A program made the position numbers and the translations under genes. Below the pieces are notes generated by a model that saw nothing but the letters and a program-made list of their open reading frames with translations, was not told where the DNA came from and ran no database searches. From contig OY992536.1 of NCBI GenBank assembly GCA_963921195.1, forward strand, positions 287,203,530-287,267,529: a stretch of DNA of 64,000 bases, written 5' to 3'. Positions 41,967 to 54,789 of this stretch are shown here, piece by piece (within the stretch, counting starts at the first letter, position 1; the number at the start of each line of letters is the position of its first letter). This DNA comes from Pegoplata infirma (lineage: Eukaryota; Arthropoda; Insecta; Diptera; Anthomyiidae).

Positions 41967-44263
41967 CACTCTAAAAAGTCCTTGTAAAATTACTACTATC
42001 AAGTGGGTAAATTTTTATGTAAAATAACACACAACGCCTAAAATTAAGCACCAAGTGTTTAAAACACCTTATTACACACAAAAATTTTAAAATTATGCAC
42101 ATTATATACACTCTAATAAATTTTTGTTGAAATTTACCCACTTTATTGTAGGTAACTGTTCTCCTACAATAAAGTGGGTAAAAATACACTATGTGTTTAA
42201 ATTTCAACATTTGAACACAAAGTGTGTACAACAAATAAACACATTGTGTGTACAACTAAAGGTTAGAAATTCTCTTCTAATAAACATAAAGTGTGTAATA
42301 TTAAAATATTTTTGCTTAAAAAAGCTCTCCTTTGTGTGCAAATTTGCATTAAAAATTTTTAAAATTGCATATAAAATTTTTTTCACGCTTTACTATAAAT
42401 ACATGACTTTTTTCTTTTATGGTTTTTATTTTAACTTTGATTAAATTACAATAGTTGGATAAAATATACATACACAAATTGTAATTACAAAACTAAATAG
42501 TTTTAAATTAATAACTAAAAAATATACAATGACCTTATTTTTGATTAGTTTCCCGAAAATAAAACAGAATGGGAATGTTTTTTTATAGGTAACACTTTAG
42601 GTACTACAATGTTCAGACTTTTTTTTATTGAAAAAATGTTCTAGAATCTGCGCCATTTTCTATCGAAAAATGTCTCAGATCCAAGTCGTTTTCTTTAGAA
42701 AAAAATTCTCAGATTCTAAAACGTTTTCTATAGATAAAATGTCTTAGATTCAGACACTTTTTCTAAAGAAAAAATGTCTCAGATCCTGAGTCTTTAACTA
42801 TACAAAAAATGTCTCAGATTCTAAGAAATTCTATAGAAAAAATGTTTCAGATTCTGAGATTTTTCTATAGAAAAATGTCTCAGAAAAAATTATCTCAAAT
42901 TCTGAAACTTTTTCTTTAGAAAAAATGTTTTAGATTCTGAGTCTGTTTCTATAGAAAAACGCTTCAGATTCTGTGACTTTTTCTATAGAAAAAATGTTTC
43001 AGATTTTTAGACTTTTTCTGTAGAAAAAATGTTTTAGATTTTTTAGACCTTTTCTATAGAAAAAATGTTTTAAATTATGGGACTATTTCTATAAAAAAAA
43101 ATGTTTCAGATTATGATACTTTTTATATAGGAATAATGTCTCAGATTCTGACTTTTTCTATAGAAAAAATGTCTCAGATTCTGACTTTTTCTAAAGAAAA
43201 AATGTGTCAGATTCTGAGTTTTTCGATAGAAAAAATATCTCACAAACTGAGACTTTTCTGTAAAACAAATGTATCAGATTCTGAGTCTATTTTGATAGAA
43301 AAAAATGTCTCGGATTCTAAGACATTTTTTTCATACAAAAATATTATCTCTGAGAACTTTTCCGTAAAAATATGTCTCAGATTCTATAGAAAATATATCG
43401 AAGATTCTTAAACTTTTTGTACAGAAAAAAATTCTCTGACTGAGAATTTCCCTGTAGAAAAAATATCACAGATTCTGGACTCCTTTTATAGAAATATATC
43501 ACAGATTCTGAAAGGAAAAATGTCTTAGAATCTAAGATTTTTTGTATATAAAAAATTATTAGAATCTGAGACACATTCTGTAGAAACAATCTTAGAGTTT
43601 GAGATGTAAATCGCACTTAATTATTGCAAGTATATGAAGAAGTATCTGAAAATGCATTTGTATTATCTTGATGCGATGATTGATGAAGTCCATGTTGAAA
43701 TACATTCGGGATAAACTTCAATTTCCCACCAAAACACAAAATAGGAGTTTTCTAACTTTTAAGCCATTTGCCCTTTTAATCTGAAAACAATATTGTTATT
43801 TATGTTTGTTAATGCATTTCTTTTGCTAAATTTGTTGTTTGAACTCACCTTAATACACTTTTGTTGTCCCATTTACCATTTCATAATTGCGTGAAAACAT
43901 TCTATATTTTTTTCTTTATTTTATTCGTCTTTTTGCCAAAATTTTTATTTTATTATAAATGTATTTGTTTTTTTCTGGTTTTTCCAAGTTTAATTTTTGA
44001 CATGATAGTTTTTTAAAAACTGCTTTCAAAATGTAACGTTACGCATATTATGCGTAATATTTAATTTCAAACACAAAATGTGTAATAATTAATTTGAAAT
44101 TTTTAAAAACTTTCAATTTACTATACCAAATGTGTAATTTTCCGTATTTTGTGTTTAAATGTGTTTTTTAAACATTTGATGCGTAAATTTAGGCGTTGTG
44201 TGTTATTTTTAACAAAAATTTACCAACATTATTGTAGTAATTTTACTTGTACTTTTTAGAGTG
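41967..44263. mobile_element. CACTCT-ended element X (left 41967, right 44263)
   Basis: The left end CACTCTAAAAAGT and the right end ACTTTTTAGAGTG are flanked by TA. Both ends continue with AAAATTACTAC and then AATAACACACAACGCC, so they belong together. The internal sequence includes the first array of ~35-bp repeats. A second element's left end lies inside, but its right end lies outside (see the next entry). Confidence 0.65.
42630..43620. repeat. Tandem array 1 of ~35-bp self-complementary repeat
   Basis: The consensus unit is about TTTTTCTATAGAAAAAATG followed by TCTCAGATTCTGAGAC. Both halves are near-palindromes. About 25-28 diverged units are present. Open frames such as 43136-43411 merely translate the repeat. 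Confidence 0.8.
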
Positions 44264-44649
44264 TAGTATTTGTTGTGTTAATAAATACATATATTCGAAG
44301 AAAAATAAACACAAAATTTTTAAAATTACACATTTTGTGTTTGATTTCTGATATTAAACATTAAATGCGTAATATAAAAAAATAATTTAAATTGTCAAAT
44401 AAAAATTAAAAGAAAAATAAAAATAAAAATATCAGAAATTTTGCGGCATTCCCAACTAAAATTAAGCAGCGCGAAAAAAATGCTATATAAAAAAGCGAAA
44501 GTGAAGTGAATATTAAAAGCTACGAATAAATGCAATTTATGCATTATGATATTTATTAATTTATAGCATTAATTCGTCATGTTTAAGATAAATATATGGC
44601 CGTTTAAAATCAGAAATGTAAGTAGAGCAATCACCTTTTAACAATAAAA

Positions 44650-45965
44650 AACGCCTCGGACTCTCAGAATTTTCCTTTACAAAAATATCTGTGATAAAAC
44701 TCTTCATATTTTAAAATTTGTTAAAATCTCTGAATATCTTCTAAGAATCTGTGAAATTTTCTATTGATAAAAGTCATAGATTCTGAGTATTTTTGTACAG
44801 GAAAATGTTTCAGAGTTCGAGAATTTTCCTACAGAAAAAATGTATCAGATCCCGCGAATTTTTATTGTAGAAAAGTGTCTTATTGTACAAAAAGTGTCTC
44901 AAGATTCTGAAATTTTTTTTACAGAAAAAATATCTCAGATTCTGCGAAATTTCTATAGAAAAAATGCCGCGGGTTTTGAGAATTTTTCTTTAGATTCGGA
45001 AATTTTTTTATAGAAAATATGTCCCATATTGTCAGAAATATTTTTTATAAAAAATGTCTCACATTCTATAAACATTTTTATAGAAACAATATCTCAGATT
45101 CTAAAACATTTCTAAGAAAAAATATCTCAGAATCGGAGAATTTTTCTATTGAAAAAATATTTCAAATTCTTAGAATTTTTCTATAAAAAATATCTCAGAT
45201 ACTGAGAGATTTTCTAAAAAAAAAATATCTTAGATACTGAGAATTTTTCTGTAAAAAAAAAATCCCAGATTCTGAGAATTTTTCGGCATAAAAAATATCT
45301 GACATTCTGAGAAATTTTCTATGGAAAAATATCTCAGATTCTGAGAAACTTTCAATAGAAAAAGTTTCTCAGATTCTGAGAATTGTTCTATATAAAACAA
45401 CTCAGTTTCTGAGAATTTTTCTATAGAAAAATAAAACATTTTAATAGAATATTTCTAAATATCTCAGATTTTAGAATTTTTCTATAGAAAAAATATCAGA
45501 TTCTGAGAATTTATGTATTTATGGAAAAAATTTCTGAGATTTTGAGATTATTTCTATAGAAAAAATATTTGAGATTCTGAGAATTTTTCTATAAAAAAAT
45601 ATGACAGATTCTAAGAATTTTTCTATAAAAAAAAATATCTCATATTTTTAAAATTTTTCTGTAAAAAAATATATCAGATTCTGAAAATTTTTCTATAAAA
45701 AAAAATATCTCAGATTCTAATAATTTGAAAATATTTTTTTTGTGAATTTTTTTTTGGGAATTTTTCTGTAGAAAAAAATTTCTTAGATTTTGATAATTTT
45801 CCAATAGAAAAAATATCTAAGATTCTGAGAATTTTTCTTTAGAAAAATATATCAGATTTTAAGAATTTTTCTATGGAAAAAATATATTAAATTTTAATAA
45901 TTTGTCTAAAAAAAAATATCACTATTCTAATAATTTATATAGAAGAAATGTTAACATTTTTAAAT
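44650..45965. repeat. Tandem array 2 of ~35-bp self-complementary repeat
   Basis: Same theme as array 1 (AATATCTCAGATTCTGAGAA, then TTTTTCTATAGAAAAA), about 35 units, more regular toward 45100-45700. It lies within element Y but outside element X. Confidence 0.8.
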
Positions 45966-46777
45966 ATTTGCAGTTGGTACAAGAGGAAATGAGGTCAAAA
46001 TTCTGATTCCATGGTTATTGGATATTATTCCCCATTTATTACGATTGTAAGTATTTAAGTGATGAAAATAATTGTAATGTATTTACCAAAATATTAAAAT
46101 TTTTCTATTTTTTTTTATCAATTTTTAGAGACTGATGCATCAGAAAAAATCCACTTTTATAAAGAAGCAAGAAGTAACGACAAAAATTATCGACTACTAG
46201 AATTAACAAACTAAAGAGGTTTTATTAAAATATTTTTTTTTTTAAAATAATGTTCAAAAATTATGTAATTATTTAAAATATGTCATCATTTACATAAAGT
46301 GTTAATTAATATTGCTAGTATTTTTTCTTATTACTTCTTGTTTAGTTTTTTAATCTTAAGTAATTTATTTTAGTCCTTTTAAATTATAGTTTATAGTTTA
46401 TTTAACTATTGTATTTACATATAAACAAAAAAATAAAAATTGTAAAAAAAAAATCTTGGTTTTATTTAATTACAGGAGTTTTTATTGTGAAAAATTCAAT
46501 ATGCAATTTTGAACATTTTAAATGCATTTTTACGCACATTGGAATGCATTTTTAAACACAAATATTTTAATATTACACACTCTTTGTTTAATTCTATAGA
46601 AATTTCTAAGCATCCAACCTGTAGCTGTAAACACAAAATGTTTATTAATTGTACACACTTTGTGTGCAAGTGTTGAAATTTAAACACATAGAGTAAGTAT
46701 TTTTACCCACATTATTGTAGGAGAACAGTTACCTACAATAAAGTGGGTAAATTTCAACAAAAATTTATAAGAGTGTA

Positions 46778-47689
46778 ACGGAAGGCAATATTTTGAGAAA
46801 TTAAACATTATTTTTAAAGAATACGTTCCCCTGGTAATAAATGGTAACAAGTTTATTAATTACACAGTTATACAAAATTAAACTTTCCGAATCGGATGAT
46901 GATAAGATGATAAGATAAGATGATACCAAAAGGAAATGAAAGAAAGACTTTAAGACTTTTTCTAGTTCAGCGCTAGATTTGCTTTAACACGCATTCAAAG
47001 TTTAAGTTTGTGTGTACTTAATATGTCCTACTTTAGTACCCCCTGGTGATGCCGTTGTTGGACATGTTATTGAACTTATGCTCAAAATTACGTCAGCTAT
47101 AACCGGTATGAATTTTGCTGCAATCGGTCCAGTACCTACTTACTGAATACCCAAATTATTAAAAATAAATCACTGTGCACCGTTGCGTATGATTGTTATT
47201 TAAAGGCAATTACAAAATAAAGCATATAGTAAGGTGTTTGTTTTTTATTTTTTTTTTTTTGGAATTTCGAGTAGTGCCGGGCGGAAATTTTTTGCTATTG
47301 GATCTAGAAATAATTGTGTAAAAATTTGAGGTAGATCGGATTTAGTTAACTCGTGCCGCAGCAAGGTCTAAGTTTCGAGAAAAAGTCAAAATGGCCATAA
47401 TTTTGACAAAATCAAAAAAAATGTAAATTTTGTAAAAATAATCAAAACAAATTTTTTTTATTTTACTTTTACCCAATTATACTCAAAATGAGTATTTTTG
47501 ATTTTATGAAAATTTTATTGGACAAAAAAAATAAATTTTGCTATTCTATAGCAAAACATTATTAAATGCATCCTAAAGATAATATATTTAAAAAACTAGG
47601 CATATCCATCGACTCAATTGTTTTTGGGAGTCATTTGAGTTTTGCGGATTTCAAGTATATTAGATTTTTGCCTATGAATTTTATCTATA
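46778..47689. other. Non-coding DNA
   Basis: AATCGGTCCAGTA near 47124 echoes mini-me text. A GATGATAAGATGATAAG simple repeat lies near 46897-46920. No gene. Confidence 0.35.
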
Positions 47690-48240
47690 CACAGAAAACA
47701 ATATGGAGGAAACTAATTTGAGCAATCACTTGTTTAAATTTAAAACCAAAAAATTTAGTAATTTTTTAATTGACGCAATTAAAAATTTACTTAAAAATTT
47801 TAAAAACAATTTAAGTAAATAATTTAATAAAAATTTAATATTTTTAAAATTTTTTTTTAAACTTTCATAGTTTTTTGAATTCCCGTTTAGTTTATAGTTT
47901 TTTGTGTATGTATATGAAAGTTTGTAATCGTCTTTATACAATTTTTCTATGTTTTTGAGACATAAATATGTTTGGTAAAGTTTGAAAAAACAAGTTTTTT
48001 GTTTTTTGTAAAAAAATTTAAAACTTTTTTAAACTTAAAAAAAAATAAATAGATAAATTTTGAGTAAATTTTTAGTTGTGTCAATTAAAAATCTACTCAA
48101 ATTTGTTTTCAAAACATTTAATAAATTTTTATTAAATATTTAATCAATGCTATTAAATCGTTTACTGGTGCAATATTGAGTAATTTTTTACTAAATAGTA
48201 TTAAAAATTTACTCAAATATTTTTTTTATTTTTTTCTGTG
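47690..48240. mobile_element. CACAGAAAA-ended TA-target MITE, 551 bp
   Basis: The ends are CACAGAAAACAATATGG and TTTTTCTGTG, with TA on both sides (47688-47689, 48241-48242). The interior repeats TTTAATAAAAATTTA and ACTCAAAT-type text. A homologous copy, split by an insertion, is at 60831-61953. Confidence 0.7.
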
Positions 48241-48579
48241 TAAACTTGACTTTAGTAAAAATTTACTGATCTTGTTCTGTATATTACTTCATTCGATAAA
48301 AATTACTCTGTGACGTTATATATTTTTTTCTTGACATCGTTAAACCATTTTGACAGGGGTCGAACATGCCCCAGACAGCGAATATATTATTTTGTTTGAA
48401 TTTTTAAAAAATGTATTCTTTAAAAGCATTTTTGGTGCTTTATTCTCTAATAATAATTTATATATAACATATATTACTTAATACTTTGTTAGCCCGATAT
48501 GGTCAGGTGGTCTAAAAAGACCCATAAGTCAATTTACATTGGTTTATTTTTTCCAAAAACAGCTGCAGAGTTGACTGCA

Positions 48580-49115
48580 ATTGTTCTAGTGATAGCGATT
48601 TTAAAATAAGTCGAGGATAAAGCTTAAACACTGCTCTTAAGGATGCTGAACTCATTTGGTCGGTCGCCTTAACCCTTAGGGCACCAGTTGTCTATCAACG
48701 ACTTTGAGGGAATGGAACGCCACATTATACACATGATTACAATTATTCTCCTGGTCACAAATCCAGTCTCCAAACGTTTCCATTGCAACAGGTTTAAGAG
48801 AAATGTGAAATACAAAAAGTTGAGTTTTCGGACCTATTTGACAACTTATAGCGGGTGAAACCGATGTGTTGACGAATTAAAAATAAGTCAAGGGTTAAGC
48901 TTAAACATTGCACTTTAAAACTTTTAACTCTTTTGATGAGTCGCTTTAACCGTTAGAGCACCAATTGTCTTTTAATAAAGTTTTTTAATAAAGATACTGG
49001 GGAATAAGAAATCATTGAAAAAAATTTGGTACCCAAAGGGTTAGGGCGACTGACCAAATGAGTTCTGCATCTCAAAGAGCAATGTTTAGGCTTTATTCTT
49101 GACTTAGTTTGAAGT
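48580..49115. repeat. Direct and inverted copies of a ~90-bp module
   Basis: AAGTCGAGGATAAAGCTTAAACACTGC, then CGCCTTAACCCTTAGGGCACC, near 48605 is repeated directly near 48890. It appears inverted near 49035-49110 (GGGTTAGGGCGACTGACC, AATGTTTAGGCTTTATTC). Identity unknown. Confidence 0.6.
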
Positions 49116-49526
49116 CGCAATCACAAATGGTTCTTTCGCTATGATATGGAAAAGGGTTTTGGTGGGACTAGAAATAATTAAATGACGATTTTGGTATACA
49201 AAATACTTTTTCCTGTTATAATATTATAAGGATAATTTTATTAAAATTTTAAGGGAATTTTGTACACTCAAAAGAAAAACTCTGTCAAAAAATTTGTTCA
49301 ATGACTTTCAATTTGAACTAGCAAACTTTTAGCAGATTTTTCTGCTGAAATGGATATTTTAGGTAAATTCTCTGTCATTCAGTTTTAGAAAATAACAAAA
49401 AAAAAATTCTGCAATTTTACTGATTCCGGTTGCAGAATTTCAAAATATTTTTGTGCAGATTTTTTTGTTATATTACAGAAATAGTCTTTGGTATTTTTTT
49501 ACATTTTTAAGTTTTTTAAGATTTAT

Positions 49527-50270
49527 TATACCCCACACCACTCTGTGGTACAGGGTATAATGAGTTTGTGCTGATGTTTGTAACTACCCGAAATATTGGT
49601 CCTAGACCTACCTGCAAGTATACCGATCGACTCAGAATCACTTTTTGAGTCGATTTAGCGATGTCCGTCTGTCCATCTATCGGTTTAAGCACGATACAGG
49701 TCGCAATTTTCAACCTTGACTTGAAATTTGAAACTTAAGCATCTTTTGGCCCAAGGACGATTGAAATTACAAAAAAAAATCGGTCCATGTTAAGACCTAC
49801 GCCCCCTTTGAAATTTTACAGGTAAATTTTGTATGCACGAATCATCATTCCAAATTTCAAAGGAATCAAGTCCTTCTGGTAGTACACCCATACAAACCAC
49901 CCTCCCGATATTCACATAATTTCCTCAAAATCCTAAAAATTTAAATATTTGATACAAATTTTATTTTTAGGTGTTAAACGTGTACTTTATTAAACAAATC
50001 AAATTGGAATATAATTGGACCATTTTTGGAATTAGTCCACCACATCAAAATTTCGACCGATATTCAGTTAAATCGGTCTATTGGCAAAAAAATAAACCAA
50101 TTCCACGAAAATTTTATCTGTGTGTGTTTTCTAAGTACACTAAATAAAGATCTTACAAAAGATAGATCCAATCGGTCCTTGTTTGGACTTGAGACCCATT
50201 TTCAGGAACACACTGGTGTAGGGTATCATATGGTCGGTCTTGACCGACTATAACTTTCTTACTTGTTTTT
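49527..50270 (+). mobile_element. mini-me/DINE-1-type element, diverged subtype
   Basis: The head, TTATACCCCACACCACTCTG, differs from the other copies. It is followed by GATGTTTGTAACTACCCGAAAT, GATGTCCGTCTGTCC and a tail TATAACTTTCTTACTTG plus T run. The GTCY run is very short. It carries text of its own family (GGTCGGTCTTGACCGACTAT) at the 3' end. Confidence 0.7.
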
Positions 50271-51017
50271 TTTTAATTTTATGAAAAAAAAAAAACAGCA
50301 GATTGCTTTGTTAATTTTACAGAAGTTTTAGTTATCCTTTTTGAAAAAAAAATTTATAAGTCTTTTTTTTTTAATATGAACTAAAAAAAAAATTTTCTGG
50401 GAAAACAGTAGAAAAAACTTAGAAAATTTTCTTAAGCTTTTTGTGCCAATTTTTATACTGTCTCGACAGCATTTAATGAAAAAGACAGACATCCGGGTGG
50501 GCTTCTCTAAATCGAATTTAAATGTACTTCTGAGTTGATTGGTATACCCTTTAAAGGCCGATTCATAAAGAAGGTTTTTTGTTAGCTGGGTTTTTTGGTA
50601 ATATTATTGCACTTAACATTTATATAAGTTCATATATATTTCTTTAGTTATTGTTTAGTTGCTAGAAATATTTTAAGTGTGTAGTGGCAATTTCTTTTTC
50701 ACATGTCATGTTCTTGCTACGGTTTTGAATGTATGAAAGGACTTTATTATTATTATCGAGTGTGGAAAAGTTTTCTTTTTTTCATTTTTTGTTGTATTAG
50801 TGCTAGAGAATATGTTACGTTTTCAGCATACACATTGTTTTTAATGCATCTTGAAAGTTTTCATTTAAGACTTTAAGAATATTAATTTAATGTTTATATC
50901 AGATGTTTGTAAAAAAATATACAAAACTTAAAAATAATTTATGAACTGCATGCAACTGGCCTGATTGGTTATTTTCCAGCAAATTTTTCAATCATGCACA
51001 GGTTCTGCTTTATTCTC
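50271..51017. other. AT-rich non-coding DNA
   Basis: No recognisable gene or element boundary. Confidence 0.35.
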
Positions 51018-52009
51018 CAGCAGAAATTTTGCTGAACTGGCAGCAGCTTTTGGAAAGGAAACTCGAGTCAAGGAGCGCATCCAAACCTGCTGAATTCATT
51101 CATGATTCTCTAAGGCGATGTTACACTTTAGAGCGCTAGTTGGATACACCGAAAAAGCGCTCTTAAGATGTTCTGAATTCACATCTTTTTAAAGCGCTGA
51201 AAAAATCGCTATAAAGATGCAGTGAATTCATGTATCTTTTTAGAGCAGAATAAAGATGAAGCACATTTGACTATTTCTGAAATACAAATTACAAAATCTG
51301 AAATACAATTGACTATTTCTGAATACAATTTGAAAATCTTAAATACAATTAACTAATTCTGAAAATCAGTTGACTCACCGCAATCATTTGGAAGAAATAT
51401 CGCCTAAGAGATCCAATTACATTTAAAAAATGTCCAATTATCTTTCGAAAATTTCAAATTATTGTTCAAAAACTTCCATTTATATTTCAGATATTACCAT
51501 TTATAACCAAAAATGTTAAATTACATTTCAAAAATGTTCAATTATATTGCAAATTTTTGAAATATAATTGGACATTTTTAAATATAATTGGAGAGTCTAA
51601 AATATGATTAGACATTTTTTGTAATATAATTTGTATTTTCTGAAACTAAAGTGGAAATGGTGTACTAATTTTTTTTTTTTCCATTCAAAATGTTTTAAAG
51701 GTAGTACTATGATTAAAGCACTCTTTGCAGCGCTGATTAATGCGCAATAATGATGCAGTGAATTCATGTGTCTTTGTCCAAAACTCATGGTTTTTTATTC
51801 AAAAAGTGTTAAATATATTTAAAAGGAAAGCAAATGTGAAATTTTATCAAAATATAATTTTATATTTTAGGTTTTATTTAAAAAATCTTAACAAAAAATT
51901 TACATTTTTTTACCTTACTCTTACTGCATCCTCAAGAGCGCTCTTTGGATGCGCTTCGGTATGCTATAAAAAGATGCTGTCTCTCCAAAATCTCGATTTA
52001 TTTTTGCTG
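51018..52009. repeat. Dispersed ~1-kb repeat, copy 2
   Basis: Same order as copy 1 at 36428-37420 from CAGCAGAAATTTTGCTG to TTATTTTTGCTG, with point changes and small indels. It preserves the uninterrupted sequence at the point where the LINE joins copy 1, and so serves as the pre-insertion reference. Confidence 0.75.
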
Positions 52010-52504
52010 GGTCCAGTCCATGTTGGTCTACATTTAAATATTGGTATTCAGAAGTCGAAGCTATGCTAGAACCAATAGAGAACGTTGAATTGCAACATCG
52101 CTTCTGAAAGTCATTAAAATTTTAACTTCTTTAAAAGTTCCTAAATGTAGTTTATAGTTATTCAAGAAAACAAATTCTCTCAGTTTCCCTTTTAACAACT
52201 ATTGCTGCTAAAAATGGCACTACTGCTATTTTTCAAAACATTTCTTGAACTTTGCCATACAAAAATATACACAACATTGCAAACATTGTATATCGCGAAA
52301 TGAATGCCATAAATAACTCTACAAAGTGATATTGAGTTCATAACATTTTATTTAAAACATAGTGATGTTGTTACTTTTTTTTTATTTCACACCGAGCTCT
52401 AGCATTAGGACAAACCAAAAAGGCTATGACAAAGAAAACAAACAACCAAAAAGTTAAATTTTTCTTCGTCTTACCCAAAAAAACCATCAACCCAATAGCA
52501 CTAT

Positions 52505-54050
52505 GATATATATTAGTTTGTCGTTCCTTTTGTAACTCTTCGAAATATCGCTGTGTGACCCTCTATTGATTAGTGGTAGATTTTTGGATTTTCGAGCGAT
52601 GTGCGTCTGTTGAAATAGAGATCATCGCCAAAATATTACACCGATATGACTGTTACTTAACACATTTACTTATTGTTCCTTCGAGAAGTTTGGTATTTCA
52701 TTTCAGCGATATCGAATAAGCGGTTCAAAAGTTATGAACGAAAATGTACGGACACGTCGAAAATTTAGCTACATTCAACATAACCTAAAATTACAAAATG
52801 CTTTGATTCGGCTGCCGGTGGATACATGTGAACAGAATTGGAAACCAAAAGGTATTTTAAGAAGTACAAACATATTTTTTGCCCCTAAAATTTTTTCGCG
52901 GAAATTTTTTTAAAAAAAAAACTTTTTTCAGCCGAAATTTTAATTCCAAAAATTTAGTTTTTTCAAAATTAATTTTTTTACCAAATTTCTTGCACTTATT
53001 TTTTTTTATACACTCCACTCTAGTGATAGAGGGTATATATAAGTTTGTCATTCCGTTTGTAACACATCGAAATATTGGTCTAGGACCCCATAAAGTATAT
53101 ATATTCATGATCCTCGATTGATTTTAAGTCGATCTAGCGATGTCCGTCCGTCTGTCTGTCCGTCCGTAGAAAACACGCTTACTTTTGAAGGAGTTTACAG
53201 AGGCTACTGAAGTTTGGCATATATGTTGGTCATTTACCTGTTCAGGTTGGTATTGCAATCCAGCCAAATCGGTCCAGTGGCTCAAAAGTTATGTGCAAAA
53301 GAGTAAATTTCGGCAAGGGCGTTTCGCGAATTTACGAGATAAAAAACACGATAACTTTCGAAAGACAATAATGAGACTACTGAAGCTTGACATGTATCTT
53401 TGTTATTCCCCAGGTCTGCTTGGTATCAAATTTCAGCTCAAGCGGTCCAGTGGTTCAAAAGTTATAAGCAAAACCCTGAATTTCAGATTGGTTTCATCTT
53501 AAATGCCACGTTTTAAACAAGTTTTAAAAGCATTGGTGATAACTTAACAATGCTTTTCAAACTTGTTTAGTTTGAAAGCAATGCTTTTTAAACTTGTTTG
53601 GTTTTAAAAGCATTGGTAAATTAAAAATTACACTCGAAAAAAATTTTACACTCAAAAAAAATATTACACTCAAAAAAAATTTTACACTCAAAAAAAAAAA
53701 ATTGTTTTTTTTTTTTACAAAAATTACAATATTTTGTGTACATACGTACGTGCATTCACTCAGAAATATTTTTACAGTAAAAAAAAACATTACACTCGAA
53801 AAAAATTTTACACTCAAAAAAAATTAGTATTTTTTTTTTTTAAATGAAAAAAAGAGTTTTTACTCAAAATAAAATATTTCTAATCAAAATTGGTATTTTT
53901 TTTTACATTAAAAAATTTACTATCCTTTAAAAAATGTGGAGGGTATTCATAGATTCGGCAAAGTCGAATTTAACTTTTCTACTTGTTTTACATTGTGAAG
54001 GGTTTTGATACATTCGGCAAGACCGAATTTAACTTTTTTACTTGTTTTTT
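52505..54050 (+). mobile_element. Outer mini-me element, head decayed, split by another mini-me
   Basis: The body starts TATATATTAGTTTGTCGTTCC and runs through GAAATATCGCTG and TTATGAACGAAAATGTAC to about 52990. The tail resumes at 53991 with GTGAAGGGTTTTGATACATTCGG, ending TTTTTTACTTG plus T run. It is closely related to the copy at 17767, including the region after the GTCY run. The GTCY run itself has decayed to one GTCTGTT. Confidence 0.7.
53003..53990 (+). mobile_element. Inner mini-me element
   Basis: Full head TTTTTTATACACTCCACTC with GTGATAGAGGGTATATA, a GTCC/GTCT run at 53142-53166, and the tail TTTAACTTTTCTACTTG. The 3' half has TTACACTCAAAAAAA tandem stretches. It is the closest relative of the copy at 19309-21147 (same AAAACACGCTNACTTTTGAA text). 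It lies inside the outer element. Confidence 0.8.
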
Positions 54051-54179
54051 TTTTTTAACAAATTTAACTAATACTAACAAGGTGGCGCTATAAATGCTTA
54101 TTTTTCATCTATGCAATACGACGATTTGCAAATCGTCGAGTGTGAAGTGTGGTGTAGAGTAGATGAAGGAAAGGCAGAC

Positions 54180-54540
54180 AAATGTACTTTACTCGTGCTC
54201 CAGTTGTTGTTGTGTTGGATTGTGCAATATTTGTATTCTGTTATTGTTGCTGTTGTTGTTTTATTTTAGGAATTGCAATTTTATATGACATTCTAATTGC
54301 AGAATGCAGTCAATGCGAAAGTGCAAAATCATGTCAACAACAATTTTCCATTGGCGGTTTAACATTTATTTGGTTTACAGAGTTGAGTGTATGAATGTAT
54401 GTAGGTTTTTTTTTTATATGGAAAGGAAGAACAACAAAACAGCAACAACATTAACGAAATAGTAAAAACATGTTTTGTTATTGTGTGGCAATGCTGGTTG
54501 TTGTTGTTGTTGGTGTTAATAGTTGCAATATGATGTTGTT
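54180..54540. repeat. GTT/GCT trinucleotide runs
   Basis: TTGTTGCTGTTGTTG near 54240 and GTTGTTGTTGTTG near 54500. An open frame across the first run is a simple-repeat artefact. No gene supported. Confidence 0.55.
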
Positions 54541-54789
54541 CATACTACATTAAGACAGAGATATGAAATTAAATGTATTCTAGACGTGTGCTATATTTTA
54601 TGAAATTTTGATATGATGTCATATTGAGCAGGGCTCTTGAAAATGTTTGCAGTTCTTTAAGAAATTTTTTAGAGAAAAGTCAGATAAAGACTCTTTAAGA
54701 CACTCACTCATAATGCAGACCCTCACTGGCACTTGCCAGATTCTAAGAAGATCAAGCTACCTCTTTCCAAAGGTCTGTGGAAAGCACGG
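54541..54789. other. Non-coding DNA, nothing recognised
   Basis: No repeat or frame of note. Confidence 0.3.

Larger units (their letters stand above)
42109..46775. mobile_element. CACTCT-ended element Y (left 42109, right 46775)
   Basis: The left end CACTCTAATAAATTTTTG and the right end AAAATTTATAAGAGTG are flanked by TA. Both continue with TTGAAATTTACCCACTTTAT and CTACAATAA-type text and TGTGTTTAAATTTCAAC, giving arms of about 300 bases. Y begins inside X and ends outside it, so the two are interleaved rather than nested. No transposase frame is present. Confidence 0.65.

Noticed and set aside
43136..43411. 91-residue open frame with repeated SQILTFSIEKM text
   Set aside because: It is a translation of the ~35-bp tandem repeat; the periodic protein pattern follows the DNA period and is not a gene.
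42630..45965. CRISPR-like array of regularly spaced repeats
   Set aside because: Repeats are contiguous, diverged and without unique spacers, in eukaryotic transposon-rich DNA.
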